The notes below the pieces were generated by a model, which saw only the letters and a program-made list of their open reading frames with translations, ran no database searches and was not told where the DNA came from. A stretch of DNA of 64,000 nt from Aquilaria yunnanensis. Lineage: Eukaryota > Streptophyta > Magnoliopsida > Malvales > Thymelaeaceae. Positions 1 through 11,832 of the stretch are shown piece by piece. The position numbers were made by a program, and so were the translations under genes. The DNA is taken from the NCBI GenBank assembly GCA_039654915.1, contig CM077594.1:22257001-22321000 (forward strand), given 5' to 3'. Position 1 is the stretch's first letter, and each line of letters begins with the position of its first letter.

Positions 1-168
1 TCATTAGATAAGCAAAATAATGAATGGGCAATGGTGAGAAGCCGAAGACGAATGAGGAATCAACCACAACACCATCGCTTACAAGAAGCTCTAAGAGACA
101 GAGGGCAGGAAGGCATGAACAGGCATTACTCCACAAGGATGCATCCCCAAATGCCTAGGAAAGTCTAA
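1..168 (+). other. Open frame fragment at the left edge, unassigned
   Basis: A frame is open from the first base to a stop at 166-168 (55 codons) with no start codon inside the window. The peptide is rich in Arg, Gln, Asn and His (it contains RSRRRMRNQPQHH), which is a low-complexity basic composition. I do not recognise a domain. It could be the tail of a transposon protein whose body lies outside the window, or chance. A 60-codon frame at 184-366 follows in another register and is equally unassigned. Confidence 0.2.
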
Positions 169-1787
169 AGACTATCGTATTCGATGGATGTAGAACCACC
201 ACAGGTGACATTATTTGATTACTTCCCGGATTCATATTTTACAAAACATAACATGAAAATAAATACCATAGGCATTCATAGAGATAGAAAACCAAGTGGT
301 AGCAAAAAAAAACCCGGCAAAACAAGCATCGGAGAGGTAGTTGACTTGGTAAAAACCAAGTGGTAGTTGACTTCGAAAGCAAGAAGGAAATATATGAGCT
401 GAAGCCCTTTCAGATATTGGAAGGAAAACAATTTGAAGCAATGAGAATTACTGTGAGGAAGAGACTCGAGTTTTAAGCTTAACAAATTGATTAGCAAATC
501 CAATGGGCAATTTGATGTGTCCGTGTGCTAGAACATATATGAAAAAAAATAAAGAAAAGTATGAGTCAAAGTATGGAAAAAACAAAACAGTGCACAATTG
601 CAACAAAACAAGTTTGCATTCACATTGGCAATGAAAAACAGAGAAAGCTTTCACATGGAAAAAAATGAAACTGGAAAGAAAACTTATCGTCAAGTAGAGA
701 AGAGACCTGTTGGAGGCAACAGTAATCCCAAAGCTTCATGGATGAAGATCAAAAAAAGGTAAAAGCTTAGGAGAAGCACATGCACAAGAGAACAATGCAT
801 GCTTGAAAAAAACAGATGTATGGGAGTGGTAAGTAACATAAACTCAAAGCAAAGAAAGATTCCATATGCACATAAGCTCGCAAAGAACCTGAACAAAGGA
901 GAAATTTCAAATTTGGCCAAATAGAAGGAAATTGGAGGTTTCTCGAATCTGTACTAATTATTGACAACCCACCTCAAACTTTGGGTAAAGAATTTTGCTA
1001 AATTGTTGGTGAATTTATAAGGGTTGTTAGTTCGATTCAAATGATCAGATTTGAAATTTAAATCCTAATAGAATTGAAGCTCTACTCTTAACTCCTGCAT
1101 TTGTCACCAAATAGAAGGCAAATTAAGCTTCCACTTGTACGAGGATCAAGCTCAACAAAAAATATTGAATTTTATTTCCTGTACAAATTTGAATGAAGTA
1201 ATCAATCCTTATGCAAAGTGGGAATTATTTCAACAACCAGTTGAGCCCCACAAAATTGGGACAAGGCATGAAAGCAGTTGAAAGCAAATAGATTTTCATG
1301 CAAATAAACCTCAGGTTAAATGGATTTCAAAAATTTGAATGCCCAAAAAGAGGAGAAATGGTGGTGCATATGGCTGGTTTATGTTTCTAGAATTTTCTAA
1401 AAAATTCTATTAATTATACAATCAAATTAAATAATTAGGATAATTAAGTAAGATAATTATCATATTAATTTTCTTTTTAGATAAATATAAAAGATAATTA
1501 AGTAATAATTATTACATGTGGTTTTCTTAAATCAAACCACCTCTTCTCTATACCTATGAATAACCCTCATTGGCTAAAGGTGAGACAACAAATTGGAGAA
1601 GAAGTATAACCAAAGAAAAAAGAAATTTCTCTATAAAAGCTTTCTCCAATTTTTTAAACTGATCAAGCGTAAATGCTTGATGAAAGGAGAAATCAAATCC
1701 AAGGAAGATAAAATCCCAGCTTCAAGGCCATATTTGAAGAACACAGCAAGGAACACAAAGAACATTGGTATGTGTTCGTGTAAGACA
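169..1787. other. Non-coding stretch, possibly an old LTR leader that received the solo LTR
   Basis: There is no credible gene here. Purine-rich sequence (about 450-900) gives way to AT-rich DNA. TATA-like ctataaaag lies near 1632, and a second ctataaaaag lies at about 3262, on the far side of the inserted solo LTR. If the insertion and one copy of its AGACA duplication are removed, the sequence on both sides reads as one continuous non-coding tract. That tract may itself be an older LTR or leader, but this is inference and no ends were found. Confidence 0.25.
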
Positions 1788-3215
1788 TGTTGGGTTTCGG
1801 GAGCCAAACAGCGCAGCGGAATTTAACCGAAACCCTCCAGGATCCAAGTGAAACGGAGTAAACCGGGTGTTCGAAAATTTTCATACCTAATTTTCGATTG
1901 AGATCTCTCACTTAACTGTGGAGTCGAATCACAAAACCTGAACAGTTGACGTGTTCAAGCTCTCTATGGTATCCACACGAGCCTCTCGGAATCACCACGT
2001 TTCCACCATGTCCCGGCAGATGCGTTTCTCTTGCGCTCGTAGTGCTAGCTTGCGTCCTCCAAGGAATTACAAGAGAAGAGTGCGGCTATCCTTTTGGGAG
2101 ACTAGGGCAAGAAAACTACGAATTTCTTACTAAAAGTTGTATTTATAGTGAGACTCAACTTCTAGGCCTAATGGGTTTCAAAGCCCTAACCCAATTAGGC
2201 TTTAATTTTTGGCTTAATACTGGCTCAACTCTTGGGCCCATTATTAATACGAAATTATTGTAAAACCATAACCCAAATAATTAGCCCATGCACTCTTATG
2301 ACCCAAATAGCTCTATGTGTGCGACCCAATAGGCTCTTACCACGTTGGCAATGATCATAAATCACATTTAGGATCATAAGCAATGAGTGGTATCTAGCAA
2401 CATATCATTACACATCATTGCTACCTAAGTGACAAGATTGTCGGTGATTCGACTAAACTTTTATGATCATTATCGATATATGTCATTGTCCCTTTGTCCA
2501 AGATACCAAGACTAAGCACGAGATATGGAATGTGTCACTCTTGTATAGCCCAATCTTTGGTTTCTTGATTACCGAGTAGACCAACTTAAACTGATGACAT
2601 TAATATCGTATATTAACTCATCCGAACATGGCCAAGCATTTTTCTAAATCTTACTCTATCAAGGGGCCCGAAGATATTACTCCCATTACATAGGAGGGAC
2701 AAATCCCATCTTGATCATACAAATCCATCTGCATGATATGTGACATACCCAATGACCTCCTTTCAAGTTCACTCAGTTATGACCAACAAAGGAAAGTATC
2801 AAAGTATGTGACTCACATGTAGGGAACCTTGATGACCTTAGGTCAAAGGACTACATATATCATGATCACTATGAGAATCACTTATGACACTCATATAACA
2901 ATCCATGTAGTGTTCTCATGGTGGGTCGGTCCAGTACACAAGTTCTCTAACTTATACCCATATGTAGACTACATATCTTATATTAATCTCCACATATGCT
3001 AGTCGTTATGTATTATTGCAACCCGCTCCACAATAATACTAGACCAGGGACGTTTGATAATATCATTATTCTAGGGTCACAATTATGTTTATTACGTTAC
3101 GCAAAAACAAAACAACAAACATAATTGCTAGATTAATGCCTTAATAAAATATCATGACTCAATGTGCAAAAAATACAATCATTTCATGATTGGCTTTTTG
3201 GGCACAACACTAACA
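1788..3215 (-). mobile_element. Solo LTR, family A, copy 1 (1428 bp), TSD AGACA
   Basis: The segment has the TG...CA ends of an LTR: it starts TGTTGGGTTTCGGGAGCC and ends GGGCACAACACTAACA. It is flanked by the perfect 5-bp duplication AGACA at 1783-1787 and 3216-3220. A second copy lies inverted at 42008-43423 with its own duplication. The TATA motif (ctataaatac, read on the minus strand near 2140) gives the sense orientation, so this copy is on the minus strand. No coding region or second LTR adjoins it, which fits a solo LTR left by LTR-LTR recombination. The short frames at 1946-2263 and 1951-2133 lie inside it and are not genes. Confidence 0.9.
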
Positions 3216-3220
3216 AGACA

Positions 3221-5517
3221 AATACTAGAGTTTGTGTTTGTAAAGAAGCCGTTCACATCTCTATAAAAAGCTCTAAGTGTTAATTAGAGGATTGTGCACG
3301 TGAGAAGCATGCTAGAAAGTCAATCCATGAAAATCTCTGTTCTAAGTTTCAAATTTGTAATTTGTATTGCAATTAATTTCAATGTGTAATTTTACACACA
3401 AAATTTGTGCGTTCACTCTAAATCAAGTTCTCCGTCACCCAAATCATCGTTGTAGAGTTTGCAAGTCTCCTTGATTTTCAAATCACCGTGTCTAACAAAC
3501 CTGAGAGATTTTTGGGTTGTGAGGAATGGGGAATGAATGAAGAACAAACTAGAACAATAAAGGGTTGGTTTCATTTTTTCAACATGAGGGTGGGTATGAT
3601 CATGGGTTAATGCATGAAAGGTATATGAGAAATTTGGGAGGAGTATATATGAAACAAACTCTAAATAGGAAATATCCGAGATTTACACTCCCCTTTTCAC
3701 ACTTCTCTCTTTCATTCAATCTCTATTTAATGTATAATACATGTTAATGACACTGACACTATTAGTGGGTACGTGTACACCAGGAGTACAATCAGTCCTG
3801 AAACAAATATATTTATGCAAAATTTTTGTAAGAACCAACATTCATTGAACTCTTTATATTTATAACCTACATTTTTTTTTCTTGAAATGCTTAGTTTATT
3901 TAATTTTTATTATTTTGGTAGTTGTCTTTTATCCTGTACATCATAAATTAAAAAGAAGTAAAAACAAAAAAATATATTTTGTACTATAGGTGGTCACTTG
4001 CGTTTTTCTAGGTACACAATTAAGGTGGATGAGAAAAAATGGTGGTTATTGGTGGAATTTTATTGCAAATCAGTTGTTCCATAATTTTTTTATTAAATAA
4101 TATGTTATTTTTGTACTTTGATATTTTTCTTATTATAGATAATGCATTTTTTATTTTTTATTTTTTTATCTAGGACCAAGATTATTTGGAAGTTAATTCC
4201 ATATTTACTTAATACGCACTTGGGTATTTTTTATGAATTAATTAATTTTAATGAATTTTTTCTTACTCAACTTAAATTAAAAGATCAATAAAAGTGGTAT
4301 TTACTTCAGATTTAAATGCTCATCATTTGTTGTAAAGTTTTAGGGACTAGTGCAGCCCAAGTTCTAGTTTGATGACCACCGTAGATAAGTTGTTAAAGTT
4401 TGAGGGCTCTTGACGTATTTAAGCCATTGAAAAAAAACAAGCTATGTCAATAAGTTGGACTAAAACGTATCGAGCTAGAAAGTTGGAGAGCTTTTGCCAA
4501 CCAAAATTTAATTCAAGAATCAACTGTGCAAGTTGGAAAAGTTTGGGGCTCTAGTATGCTTTAGCATTTTGCTTAAACTCAACTAGATTCATGCAGGTTG
4601 GTTTCTTTTTTCCTATTATATCGAACCAAACTACAAATGTATGGATTTAGGGTTGTTTGCGGGGTAGGTACCATTGGGTTTAATCAAAACTTGATTTGAC
4701 CTACATCAACTTTGTGTATCACACTTTCAAACCCAACTTGACCCACACGCCTTTGAAACGAATGGAACCTGCTTCTATATAAATCAATTTGGATCAGTTT
4801 GGTATGACCGAGATTCAACCTTCTTCATAAACAAAAAATTTTATATAAGGATCCTTCTAAGTTGAACTTACAAAATTTAGCCTTACTTTAAGGCTAAAGA
4901 CATTTGTACTGCTAAAATTACTCAATGTAATCCAAGTCATTAAAATATAACTGGCTTGCACTAGATAGTATTTTGACCAATTTCTTTAACCGCCCATCAC
5001 ATCGTGCTTGACAATTAGAATTGTACTTTATTTGGAATGCACCTAATGCTTACACGCCAAAGGCAAAAACCAATGAGTAAAAAAAATGAAATAAAAAAGA
5101 AAATAATTAGATTTAGTGATTTACTAAACTTGTTATAAATGACGAAAAATAATTTTATAAATATGATAATAAAAATTGAACTTCAGAAAAACATTATATC
5201 TATATTCTATCAATAGTGAAAATCACAATATTAAATGTGAACTTTCTAGTTTAAATTATTTGATAATTTTATAAAAATTTTAATAATGAAAAAATTATGG
5301 AGCTTAGGACAAAAATTGTGTTTATTATAGGTGGATGCAAGTTGATTATCAAAATTGTGATTAGATTAGAAATTGGGTTAGCATGTTTTCTCTTTTCCAT
5401 TGAGAGTGATTAGTGTAGAGATTAGGAATCGGGTCTCTTGAGTTTATTGGGTTTTACAATCTCAACTCGAAGCAGCTCACATGTATCACCAGACTGTTTT
5501 TTTTTTAAACATGAACT
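3221..5517. other. AT-rich intergenic DNA, no feature recognised
   Basis: No gene or clear element is visible. A 60-codon frame at 3565-3747 lacks any recognisable motif. Long A/T runs occupy 3880-4320. The stretch 4640-4800 contains repeated short 'aaccca/gaccca' words of the kind seen in subterminal parts of plant DNA transposons, but no paired end was found. Confidence 0.4.
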
Positions 5518-5525
5518 GACACATA
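5518..5525. repeat. Left 8-bp target-site duplication of the hAT element (GACACATA)
   Basis: GACACATA here is repeated exactly at 11502-11509. Eight base pairs is the usual duplication length for the hAT superfamily, and the two copies enclose a hAT transposase relic. Confidence 0.75.
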
Positions 5526-5950
5526 AAGGTGGCCACTGGGCCAGGTTGACCAGGTTGACCCAGACCTGACACAAGTCAAACTCAGCCATACTCAGTCAAA
5601 CTCAGGCTCGGCTCGATATTGAGGATGCTCGGATAGGTGCAAGGCAAATATGGGCCGAAAGAAGGAGTCAAGCCCAAAATGGCATGGCCCAGTCCACAAG
5701 TGTGGTTAACCCGGATAAGACCGAATAGGGCCAGGACTTGGCTAAGCCAAGCTGGGTTGAGTTAGCCTTTTTTCCAAGTGGCCGTTCAACGGTCAGAAAT
5801 TCACAAAAAAAAATGGTAAAATGCCAGCTAGCTCCTTAATGACTCCAGAAGTTTGTTTTTTTTTTTCCCTAGACTTTTTTACCCTTACCCAACAACCATT
5901 AACAGCTAGTTTTTAAGGGTTTTTTGGGTAAACAACAATTTACTTTCTCC

Positions 5951-5958
5951 TATAAATA
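5951..5958 (+). promoter_or_regulatory. TATA box of the hAT transposase gene
   Basis: tataaata sits in a GC-poor stretch about 175 bp upstream of the transposase ATG (6126), followed by a pyrimidine-rich leader typical of a plant 5' UTR. This layout fits an autonomous hAT promoter, now dead. Confidence 0.55.
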
Positions 5959-6125
5959 TGCAGCCATCCCGCTTCACTTTTTCACACAAAAGCTCTCTTT
6001 TCTAATCTCATCTTACAATATTCTCTCATTCTTCTTATTAGGTCTATTCAATTTTCTTAATCATCCACTTATATTTTTTTTTAATCTCATAATCTTGTTT
6101 TCTTCTACAATTATTTTCTAAATCA

Positions 6126-8580
6126 TGGCTTCATGAGGAAAGAACTCTGGCAAGTGCAAGGGTGTCACTAGCTACTCATTTAACACTAGGTTTAGGCCTC
6201 AATTTTTGTAAAAGAGACGGCCACAGAAAGATGGCCTAACCCTAATACTAACATGACGAACTACGAGTTGGGTGCTGACGATCAACTTTTTGATGATGAC
6301 ATCGAGGAGGTTCCACTAACCCAAGTTAAAGCCGAGGGTTCCTAAACCGATACCATGACAATCAAAGGTAAAACCAGCAATTTGAAGGCATTCATTTGGA
6401 CACATTTTGACCAACTTTGGAAAGGTGACATGAGATATGCCAAGTGCAAACATTGTGGGAACAAGTTTGCCCACAAGTTGAATTCTAGGATGAGCACTCT
6501 TACCTGACACTTAAGCAAAGTATATGGAGATCTGGTTGGCACTTCTAGTGGACAAACACAATTGACAGGCGTAGGGAGCTCCAACGGTTTAGGAATTTTC
6601 CAATATAACCCAAAATCTTCTAGACAAGGTCTAATTAATTAGATGATGATCACGGAAAAACCTTTTAAACAAGTCGAGAATGAACACTTAAAAAGATTTA
6701 TCCAATAAACTCTAAATCCTGTTTATAAAAGAACATCTAGGCAAATGGCTAGGAGAGAAAGCTTTAAACTGTATAAAGCTAGGAAAAGTGATTTACAAGC
6801 ATATTTTGCTACCGTTGATCATTGTCTGTCATTTATATCTGACCTGTGGATATCTCCAGTAGGATAAAATTACTATTGTGTCATTACTTATTAGATAGAT
6901 AATGATTGAGTTATTCAAAAATGAATCATTGATTTTATTTTTTGAATGTAAATCTCATTAAAGAATAAAGAATGTACAAGTACACCTAGCATACAAAGGC
7001 AAATAAGCAGTAAACCAAAACCAATTTAATAGTGTAAAATTGAATTTAGCCCAAGATTCCTCACCAACTCTAAATGGCTCCCACGCACGTGAATATCGAA
7101 ACAAACTTTGTCAATAATTTGCTGAACTAACAAACTCTTCTTATTAAAGTATTGATTATTTTGCTCTTTTCAGATATGATAGACTATAGCTGCAAGAGTA
7201 GCCTTGCACACTTTCCCCAATAGCTTCCTAGCTTTACATGAGTTTTGCAACCAATAGACTTCTTCTCCCCATCTATGTGGCCCTCTATTCAGTCTTAACC
7301 ATTTCATCGTTGTAGCATTATTACTTTTAAATGTATGGAATCTAATCATACGAGTTGGAACATTTTCAACTGCATTATTGAAAGTTTATTGGAATTTTTT
7401 GTTGCCAATAAAGTCTTGTCCATTTCTTTTGATAATACTTCAAATAATGATTCAGCGGTAAGAGAATTAATAAAAGAAATAAAACCACTACTTGATGAAA
7501 ATTTTTTCCATGTTTGTTGCTTGTGTCACATTTTGAATTTATATGTTCAAAATGGTTTACAACAATTACAAAATAAAATCGGGCCAATTCGGAGTGCTTT
7601 ATTTTTTATTAAAACAAGGAACAAATTGGATCGTGATTTTAAAATATTTTGTATTGAAAATGATGTGGTTTTTTCTTAGAAAATGTTTAAACTAGATTGC
7701 CTCACTCGATGGAACTCAACGTTTGAAATGTTAAATAACTCCCAACCATGGGCAAATTTTTGACTCAGTTTATAAACTTAAGAATACAAGCCGAATGGCT
7801 AACCGACAAGGTTAGGAAAAAATGTTTTAAGTTGATTCAGTTGCTTAGATATTTTTACGAGGCAACAACTTTTTCTATGGGGTTTATTATCCAACTAGGC
7901 ACCAAACAATGTTATATTTTATAGACATCATCTATATTTTTAACCAATACAAGGACGATGAATTTTTGCAACCAACTATTAAGACAATGCAAAAGAAATG
8001 ACTTGATTATTTTCAAAAGATCCCGCCAATTTATCTTGTTACATATGCATTAGATACTAAAGTCAAAATCAGGGGTTATTTGGAATTGTTAGAAGCATAC
8101 TATCATACATATTTAGGATAACCACAAGTTTATGCACTTACTATTTCTGCTGAAGCTGACCACAATTTAAGAAAGTTATACAAACTCTACTCTATTAAGC
8201 ATTCTAATAAGGTTAGGTCATCTGATCCAAAACCTACTCGACAGTCCACCAACTCCTCATCATTAAGGTTTAACCCAGTAGTATATATCCTTAAACGACC
8301 AAGAGCCACAAATCGGGGATTGGCAGTTACCTCCACACTTCATTTGAAAATAATAAGGAAGATATCCTCAAGTGGTGGAAGAATAAGAGAGGAAGATTCC
8401 AATTTTTTCTTTCTACCGTCACCTCCGAGACTGCCTTTAGTGCTGGAAAAAGATTAACCTTGGAGAAAAGAGGCAAGACTCACACTTGTGGCCATTGAGG
8501 GTTGCATCTATAACCTAAGAAAGCAAGACATGAAGAGCTTGGATGATGAGGTCCCTTCCGATGACGAGGCACAAGATTAG
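6126..8580 (+). pseudogene. hAT transposase pseudogene (BED zinc finger to dimerisation domain)
   Basis: This is the transposase of the enclosing hAT element. The ATG at 6126 is followed by a stop at codon 4. A BED zinc finger is readable at about 6380-6540 (motifs KCKHCGNKF and MSTLT-stop-HLSK, with Cys and His spaced as in BED domains). The catalytic core begins near 6830 (SDLWISP). It resumes after the LINE at 7335-7679, where FDNTSNND keeps the conserved Asp of the family's LDNASNND. The C-terminal hAT dimerisation region is at about 8355-8520 (DILKWWKNKRGRF, SETAFSAGKR), and the frame ends DDEAQD-stop at 8580. At least ten stops plus frameshifts are scattered through it, so it cannot make protein. 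The longest clean piece is 114 codons (7335-7679). Confidence 0.85.
6951..7324 (-). mobile_element. 5'-truncated L1-type LINE fragment nested in the hAT transposase
   Basis: The minus strand from about 7320 to 7030 encodes the extreme C-terminus of a plant LINE polyprotein: RWGEEVYWL, KARKLLGKVCKATLAAI, and a KEQNNQYF segment that matches the usual 'W.ERN.R.F' tail, followed by a short 3' UTR. It interrupts the hAT frame between a segment like QKRIIDF and the one starting near 7335. Imperfect 11-bp flanks (ttttgaatgta at 6940-6950, ttttaaatgta at 7325-7335, one mismatch) are a plausible target-site duplication. No long poly-A tail is seen inside these bounds, so the 3' edge could instead be the T-run just to the left. 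This is a dead-on-arrival insertion. Confidence 0.65.
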
Positions 8581-8631
8581 ATTGCAGGTTTTCATTGTAA
8601 TTTTTAGATTTTAATCGATCTAATTATGTTG

Positions 8632-11305
8632 TGAATATGACAACTCTCTTAGTCAGCGACTGGTTTTGACATGGTAAGTATGTTTTATTTAAGTACTTTT
8701 ACTTAAATACATCAAATTAGCATCTTATTAAGCAAGAGAGACAAGTTAAGTGAAGTAAAGATGGGTTTCTAAGTGTGATTTGGCACTTAAGAGTTATAAA
8801 GGCCAAATGGTAATTTTGACCCAAATGAGTGGTATGACTGTAATTTTGATGAAATTAGGGTCAAGTAAGGATTTTTATTAATTAAGTTATGACCATAAGT
8901 TATTCTAGTTAGCAGAACCACCATTTGAAGAAAAAGTGCAAAAATTGCACTAAGTGTTCAAATGAGTCATTTATGTCTTAAGTGACTTAACTGTCCAAGA
9001 AGCTAAATGTAAGAGGCATAAAAACATTTTTTGGAACGAAAGAGGGACAGTTTTGAGATTATATCTAGTGGCCTAAGTGAAACAAAAGAGAACCTAAGGG
9101 CCAAGAGACAACAAAACAAGAAGCATGCTTTAGTGGAGTTGGTAGGATATTTCTTGCAAGAGATGGTCACTATTCTCATTCTTTTCTTTCCCAATTTCAT
9201 GGCTTTCTCTCTCTCCCCAACAGTTTGTCTGCTACAAACCCCTTAATCCCACCAATTTCCAACAAATTTGAAGGTCTCAAAGTGAAATCAAGAAGCCTTC
9301 AACTCATTCTTAGTGTGTTTGCTTTATTTGAGCTCTTTGTTGCTTGTTTTGGACATAAACCCTAAGGTAAGCTTCTTGGTCTTGATTTCAAGTTTTTGGT
9401 GTCATATCATGTTGGTTTTAGGTTTGGAACTCAAGAGAGCTAACTTGAGCTAAAGTGTGTTTGTGTTTAGTTCTTGTTTTGTAGCTGAATTTGAGGTAAT
9501 GGTTCAAGTTAATTTAGCTCAAATAATGTATAGAAATGTAGTATTACATGTTTCAATGAAGAAGAAACAAGACCGATTTAAATGGTTTTGGAGATTGAAA
9601 GATTGAGCAAATTTTTGTGCAAGATAGCATAAGTGCACGAGGTGCTATTAGGCCATTAGTGACACATCGCCAACCTTGAAGACGCGTCGCCAGTAACCTT
9701 CCAAGAAACCCAAGGATTATTGCCTTTGGCACTATGTTACCAAGGCCCACGCCTCTTAAGCTTACGGCACCCTAAGAACGTCTTAATCTCTCGATTAACA
9801 TTCCTAGGCTATTCTAAGATGTTTCGTAGCTTCGATTGGGTCTAAAACTCATCCCTAAGTTGGGAATTATGCATTATTTAAGTGGTAGCTAAGTGGTGTG
9901 GTTAAGGTGGGGCTAGGTCGGGTGGCTAAGGGGGTAAAAGTGTTCAAGTTGCTAAAGGGGCACTAAGAGGATTAAGGCGGGTTTTGGAGTCTTCATTGGC
10001 TTAAGTGAAAAGTCTTAGACCTTTGGGGAAATGAAGAGGAAACCTAAGATGATCCCAACTAATCCTTGTGGTTTAGTAAGTAAGCCACTAAGGAGCTCTA
10101 AGCTAAGCTCAAAGAGCTTGGCAAGTTGGACCATATAAGATGGTTACCTTGCACAATAAGTTAAGGAAAATACAGGTAAGATTTGAGAGGAGACGACCTA
10201 CTCTAAGACCCTTAAGTGGGACTTAAGCGAGGTAAAAGATTCAAGATATGAGGGCCAGTATCTCAAGTACTTTCGTCATTTAAGCTCACGGTAAGAATAA
10301 GGCACCTAAGGTGTAAGAAGTCCCAAAGGTTGCGCATGTTACAAAACATACATTCATGCATTGCATACTTATTATGTTATTTGTTTGTATTGATTGTTGG
10401 TTGGTTGTTTGCTTGTTTGTATGTCATATTTGCATGCTTGCTTATTATCTTTTTTACAGGTACCCTAGGGGACCATTACTAAGTACATACATGTGCTCAC
10501 TTCCTTAAGTATGTTGTGCAGGTTCTAATGTCAGACCTAACAATTAAGTAGATAGTTGTAGGCTAAGTTTCTCTGTTTTGCAGGTACTTATTTTACTTGG
10601 AACCTTATGTTTCTAAGTTACTTAGAAGCTAAGTTTTGTGTTAAGTGTTTGCGCTTTCTAAGTGTGCACAAGGACAAGTGAGAGCTTTGCACCTAGAGCT
10701 TGATAGCTCAAAGGTGGGAGTTCATGATCTTATTAGTATTTTGCCATGTATATAGAGTACCTTGTGTACTAAAGCATTGCCTCTATTAGGATACATTGTG
10801 GTATTAGACCATTGAGTTACTTTTGGGTGCATACTAGTGTTAAAGAGAGTGCACAAATTATTGCTTAAAATTGAAGTAACTAATGCTTTATTGACTTGAC
10901 ACGTTTTAAGTATGTTTAAAAATGAATGCTTGAGCGATGTTTTCTTTAAATAATTTACTTATTTGTTTTGCATTGTCAAGACAAAATGCATGCATATCTT
11001 TTTGCATGGTAGGTTAAGTAACTAATTGTACGTAAATTGTTTTAATTTACCTACGAATAATAGTTAGCTAATAGTAACTAAGTGGGATCACAGTCCCTAA
11101 GACCTCACAAGATAAGTAATTCAAGGCACTGGGACCCTGCTTTGTGACAATGAACCATAGATCTTAGGTTTTATTTTCCGGTTTTTTTCTAGAATGTTTA
11201 GTCATTTTTAAGTGTAAGATACGTTCTAAATGATGTAAGTGTTGTTTAGCTTTTTCCATTAATAAAATTTACATTGGTGGCAGTGTTTTTCTTCAAATAA
11301 AAACA
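8632..11305 (+). mobile_element. Long gypsy-like (Tekay/Del-type) solo LTR nested in the hAT 3' region, tentative
   Basis: About 2.65 kb of non-coding DNA separates the transposase 3' UTR from the hAT right subterminal zone. Its order of signals recalls chromovirus (Tekay/Del) LTRs as I remember them. It has a 'ggtaattttgaccc' leader, a Ser/Leu-coding CT-rich tract near 9200, a 'gcgtcgcc' GC patch near 9680, alternating gcat/catgc tracts near 10360, and 'ggcactgggaccctg' near 11126. It ends with an AATAAA-like 3' part (taataaaa near 11262). Ends are ambiguous: TGAATATGAC...AAAAACA with flanks TGTTG/TGTTT, or TGACAACTC...CTTCA. No coding sequence is present. It could also be unrelated inserted DNA. 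Confidence 0.45.
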
Positions 11306-11501
11306 TGTTTGATCAATTACATTCTAATAATGTTTTGAAACATGTTTAAACATTTTTTTACAGAAATAAAAAAAAAAACCTTGGCCCAGCTCAAACTCGT
11401 CTTGGCCCAAGCCCAACCAGCCATTAGACTTACCGTGTCCGTGTTCAGACATCCCAACCCAAGCATTGCCGGGGCGGGTCAGCCCACCAGCCACTACTAT
11501 C

Positions 11502-11509
11502 GACACATA
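11502..11509. repeat. Right 8-bp target-site duplication of the hAT element (GACACATA)
   Basis: This is an exact copy of 5518-5525. It marks the junction between transposon DNA and the upstream region of PDCD5. Confidence 0.75.
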
Positions 11510-11832
11510 ACTGCATAAAATCTGGATAATTATTCGAGTAAAATTTTATATCAATCGGTTCAATGGATTGAACAGGTTGGGTGAACATCTCATATCTAAG
11601 TTTGAGATCAAACCATATCGAATTGAATCGAATTGAACCGATCTACTGGCATCCGTAACCCTACACTTGTCCACCACACGACACGGCAGAACCTCGTCAA
11701 TTCGCGTCCTCCCCAGGCAGTGGTGATACTGATTATCTTCGTCACAGGCTGGTTCATAGAACAGGGGCAAGGAAATTTTCGTTCAGCTGATCGCAGCGTT
11801 GTCGAGACAAGGAAGATCGGAAATTGCTAGCT
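11510..11832 (+). promoter_or_regulatory. PDCD5 promoter remnant and 5' leader
   Basis: Only 323 bp lie between the hAT right end and the PDCD5 start codon. A TATA-like attttatatc is at about 11542-11551. A GC-richer, CpG-containing stretch from about 11640 to 11832 looks like the transcribed 5' UTR. The normal upstream promoter has therefore been displaced about 6 kb by the transposon, unless promoter elements lie wholly within these 323 bp. The transcription start is not determinable from sequence alone. Confidence 0.5.

Larger units (their letters stand above)
5526..11501 (+). mobile_element. Decayed hAT (Ac/Tam3-type) DNA transposon with two nested insertions
   Basis: The element starts AAGGTGGCCACTGGGC just after GACACATA. 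It ends GCCCACCAGCCACTACTATC just before the second GACACATA. The two ends share GTGGC...GGGC in inverted orientation, an imperfect terminal inverted repeat. Both subterminal zones (5530-5770 and 11385-11500) are rich in GGCC/GCCC words, unlike the AT-rich surroundings; such subterminal motifs are where hAT transposases bind. Between them lie a promoter, a transposase pseudogene, a truncated LINE (about 6951-7324) and a long LTR (about 8632-11305). Without the insertions the hAT would be roughly 2.9 kb. Its right end is 323 bp upstream of the PDCD5 start codon. Confidence 0.8.

Noticed and set aside
1946..2263. 105- and 60-codon frames that also appear in the inverted copy at 43039-43260
   Set aside because: They lie antisense to the promoter side of a solo LTR. 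The similarity between copies is explained by LTR homology. The protein-level differences are as frequent as the DNA differences, so there is no sign of selection for coding.
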